A DNA stretch of 64,000 nt from Bacteroidota bacterium. Lineage in GTDB: Bacteria; Bacteroidota; Ignavibacteria; Kapaibacteriales; Kapaibacteriaceae. The position numbers and the translations under genes were made by a program. Below the pieces are notes generated by a model, which was not told the origin of the DNA, did not search any database, and saw only the letters and a list, made by a program, of their open reading frames with translations. Shown piece after piece: positions 63,425-64,000 of the stretch (position 1 is the first letter of the stretch; every line of letters starts with the position of its first letter). The stretch is from contig JAFDZT010000002.1 of the NCBI GenBank assembly GCA_018266735.1, positions 670,439 through 734,438 on the forward strand, written 5' to 3'.

Positions 63425-64000
63425 ATGATTCGCATCGCCGTCATCGGAACCGGTCATCTTGGTTCCATTCACGCAAAACTTTGGGGACAGCAGGACGGCG
63501 CATCGCTTGTGGCCGTTGTCGATCCGGATGAACACAAGGGTCGTGCCGTGGCCGCCGAACACGGCGCGATGTGGTATCCGTCGATCGACGATATGCCCGA
63601 CGTAGACGCTGTCACCATTGCAAGCCCTACCTCCCTGCACCATGCCCATGCAACGGCCGCCCTTGAGCGCGGACTGCATTGCTTCATCGAAAAGCCCATC
63701 ACCTCTACCGTTGCCGAAGCCACCGATCTGTTGCGTCTCGCCGCAGCGTCTGACCGTGTGGTCCAGGTAGGTCACGTCGAGCGCTTCAATCCTGCCATTC
63801 AAGCGCTGGCATCGGTGCAGGTAGCGCCGCGCTTCATCGAGGCGCACCGCCTTGCACAATTCAAACCGCGCGCCATCGATGTGAGCGTGATCCACGATCT
63901 CATGATCCACGACATCGATCTGATCCTGTGGCTCACGAAGAGCGCTGTTGCCGACGTGCGTGCGACGGGTGTCTCGGTGCTCACCGATACTCCCGACATT
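63425..64000 (+). CDS. Gfo/Idh/MocA-family oxidoreductase, GnnA-like, 5' part
   Basis: The first 192 residues are visible and the frame is open to the right edge. The Rossmann motif 'IAVIGTGHLGSIHAKLW' is at the start, 'AVTIASPTSLHHAHA' follows, and the catalytic lysine is in 'FIEKPITST'. The 'VQVGHVERFNPAI' segment is shared with UDP-GlcNAc 3-dehydrogenases (GnnA-type) that help make the 3-amino sugar of lipid A, so that role is a reasonable guess. Another sugar dehydrogenase is possible. Lipid A genes beyond the edge would support it. Confidence 0.88.
   Translation, partial: MIRIAVIGTGHLGSIHAKLWGQQDGASLVAVVDPDEHKGRAVAAEHGAMWYPSIDDMPDVDAVTIASPTSLHHAHATAALERGLHCFIEKPITSTVAEATDLLRLAAASDRVVQVGHVERFNPAIQALASVQVAPRFIEAHRLAQFKPRAIDVSVIHDLMIHDIDLILWLTKSAVADVRATGVSVLTDTPDI

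Overview
The window looks like a piece of a gene-dense chromosome from the Bacteroidota/Chlorobiota branch of the FCB group. The best guess is a Kapabacteria- or Ignavibacteria-like lineage. Supporting signs are C-terminal type IX secretion (T9SS) sorting tails on three proteins, a carboxypeptidase-regulatory-like/beta-barrel outer-membrane receptor, a DUF5683 protein, two tandem-OmpA proteins, choice-of-anchor-D/ASH-like repeats, and promoters of the Bacteroidetes TAnnTTTG type. The lineage is inferred from gene content only. No rRNA, tRNA, insertion sequence, prophage or CRISPR array is visible. No gene-free stretch reaches 300 bases; most neighbours abut or overlap.

Layout. 1-1.9 kb: end of an M16 zinc peptidase. 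1.9-8.6 kb (minus): efflux operon of a T9SS-tailed alpha/beta hydrolase, a periplasmic adaptor and an RND pump fused in frame to its TolC-like outer-membrane channel. 8.6-12.9 kb: HMA metal-binding protein, glycine decarboxylase (gcvP), GyrI-like and DUF1801 proteins. 12.9-16.4 kb (minus): a more AT-rich island of membrane genes (DoxX-like, DUF2071, membrane-anchored methyltransferase, two unknowns). 16.5-25.3 kb: helical-repeat protein, hrpB, tag, FtsB/DivIC, ROK kinase, a RidA protein with a repeat-encoded N-terminus, DUF5683, tandem OmpA. 25.3-29.7 kb: YbjN-PspA pair, recR, methyltransferase, lipoproteins, CoA-binding protein. 29.7-33 kb: gltP-type symporter and typA. 33-40.6 kb: one seven-gene overlapping operon of two secreted proteins plus a TolC-MacA-MacB-like exporter with two permeases.

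40.6-49.6 kb: a hydrolase-like protein that has lost its catalytic serine, mgtE, an outer-membrane receptor, feoAB with a membrane protein, and dinB. 49.6-55.8 kb: nucleotide-sugar-epimerase-like protein, oligopeptide-binding lipoprotein, a second helical-repeat protein, and a second tandem-OmpA protein. 55.8-62.4 kb (minus): a 1579-residue T9SS surface protein downstream of two overlapping genes whose products resemble 2-aminomuconate-semialdehyde dehydrogenase and 2-aminomuconate deaminase (lower kynurenine pathway). 62.5-64 kb: xerC/D recombinase and the start of a GnnA-like oxidoreductase.

Three patterns cut across the genes. (1) Many promoters place TAnnTT(T)G only 3-5 bases before ATG with no Shine-Dalgarno sequence, which suggests leaderless mRNAs. 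(2) A degenerate heptanucleotide repeat (TCACTYG) sits just before two unrelated genes; at the RidA locus it reads through in frame as a lipoprotein-like signal peptide behind a good Shine-Dalgarno sequence. (3) Envelope genes (efflux, OmpA, T9SS cargo, metal uptake) dominate and are organised in translationally coupled operons.
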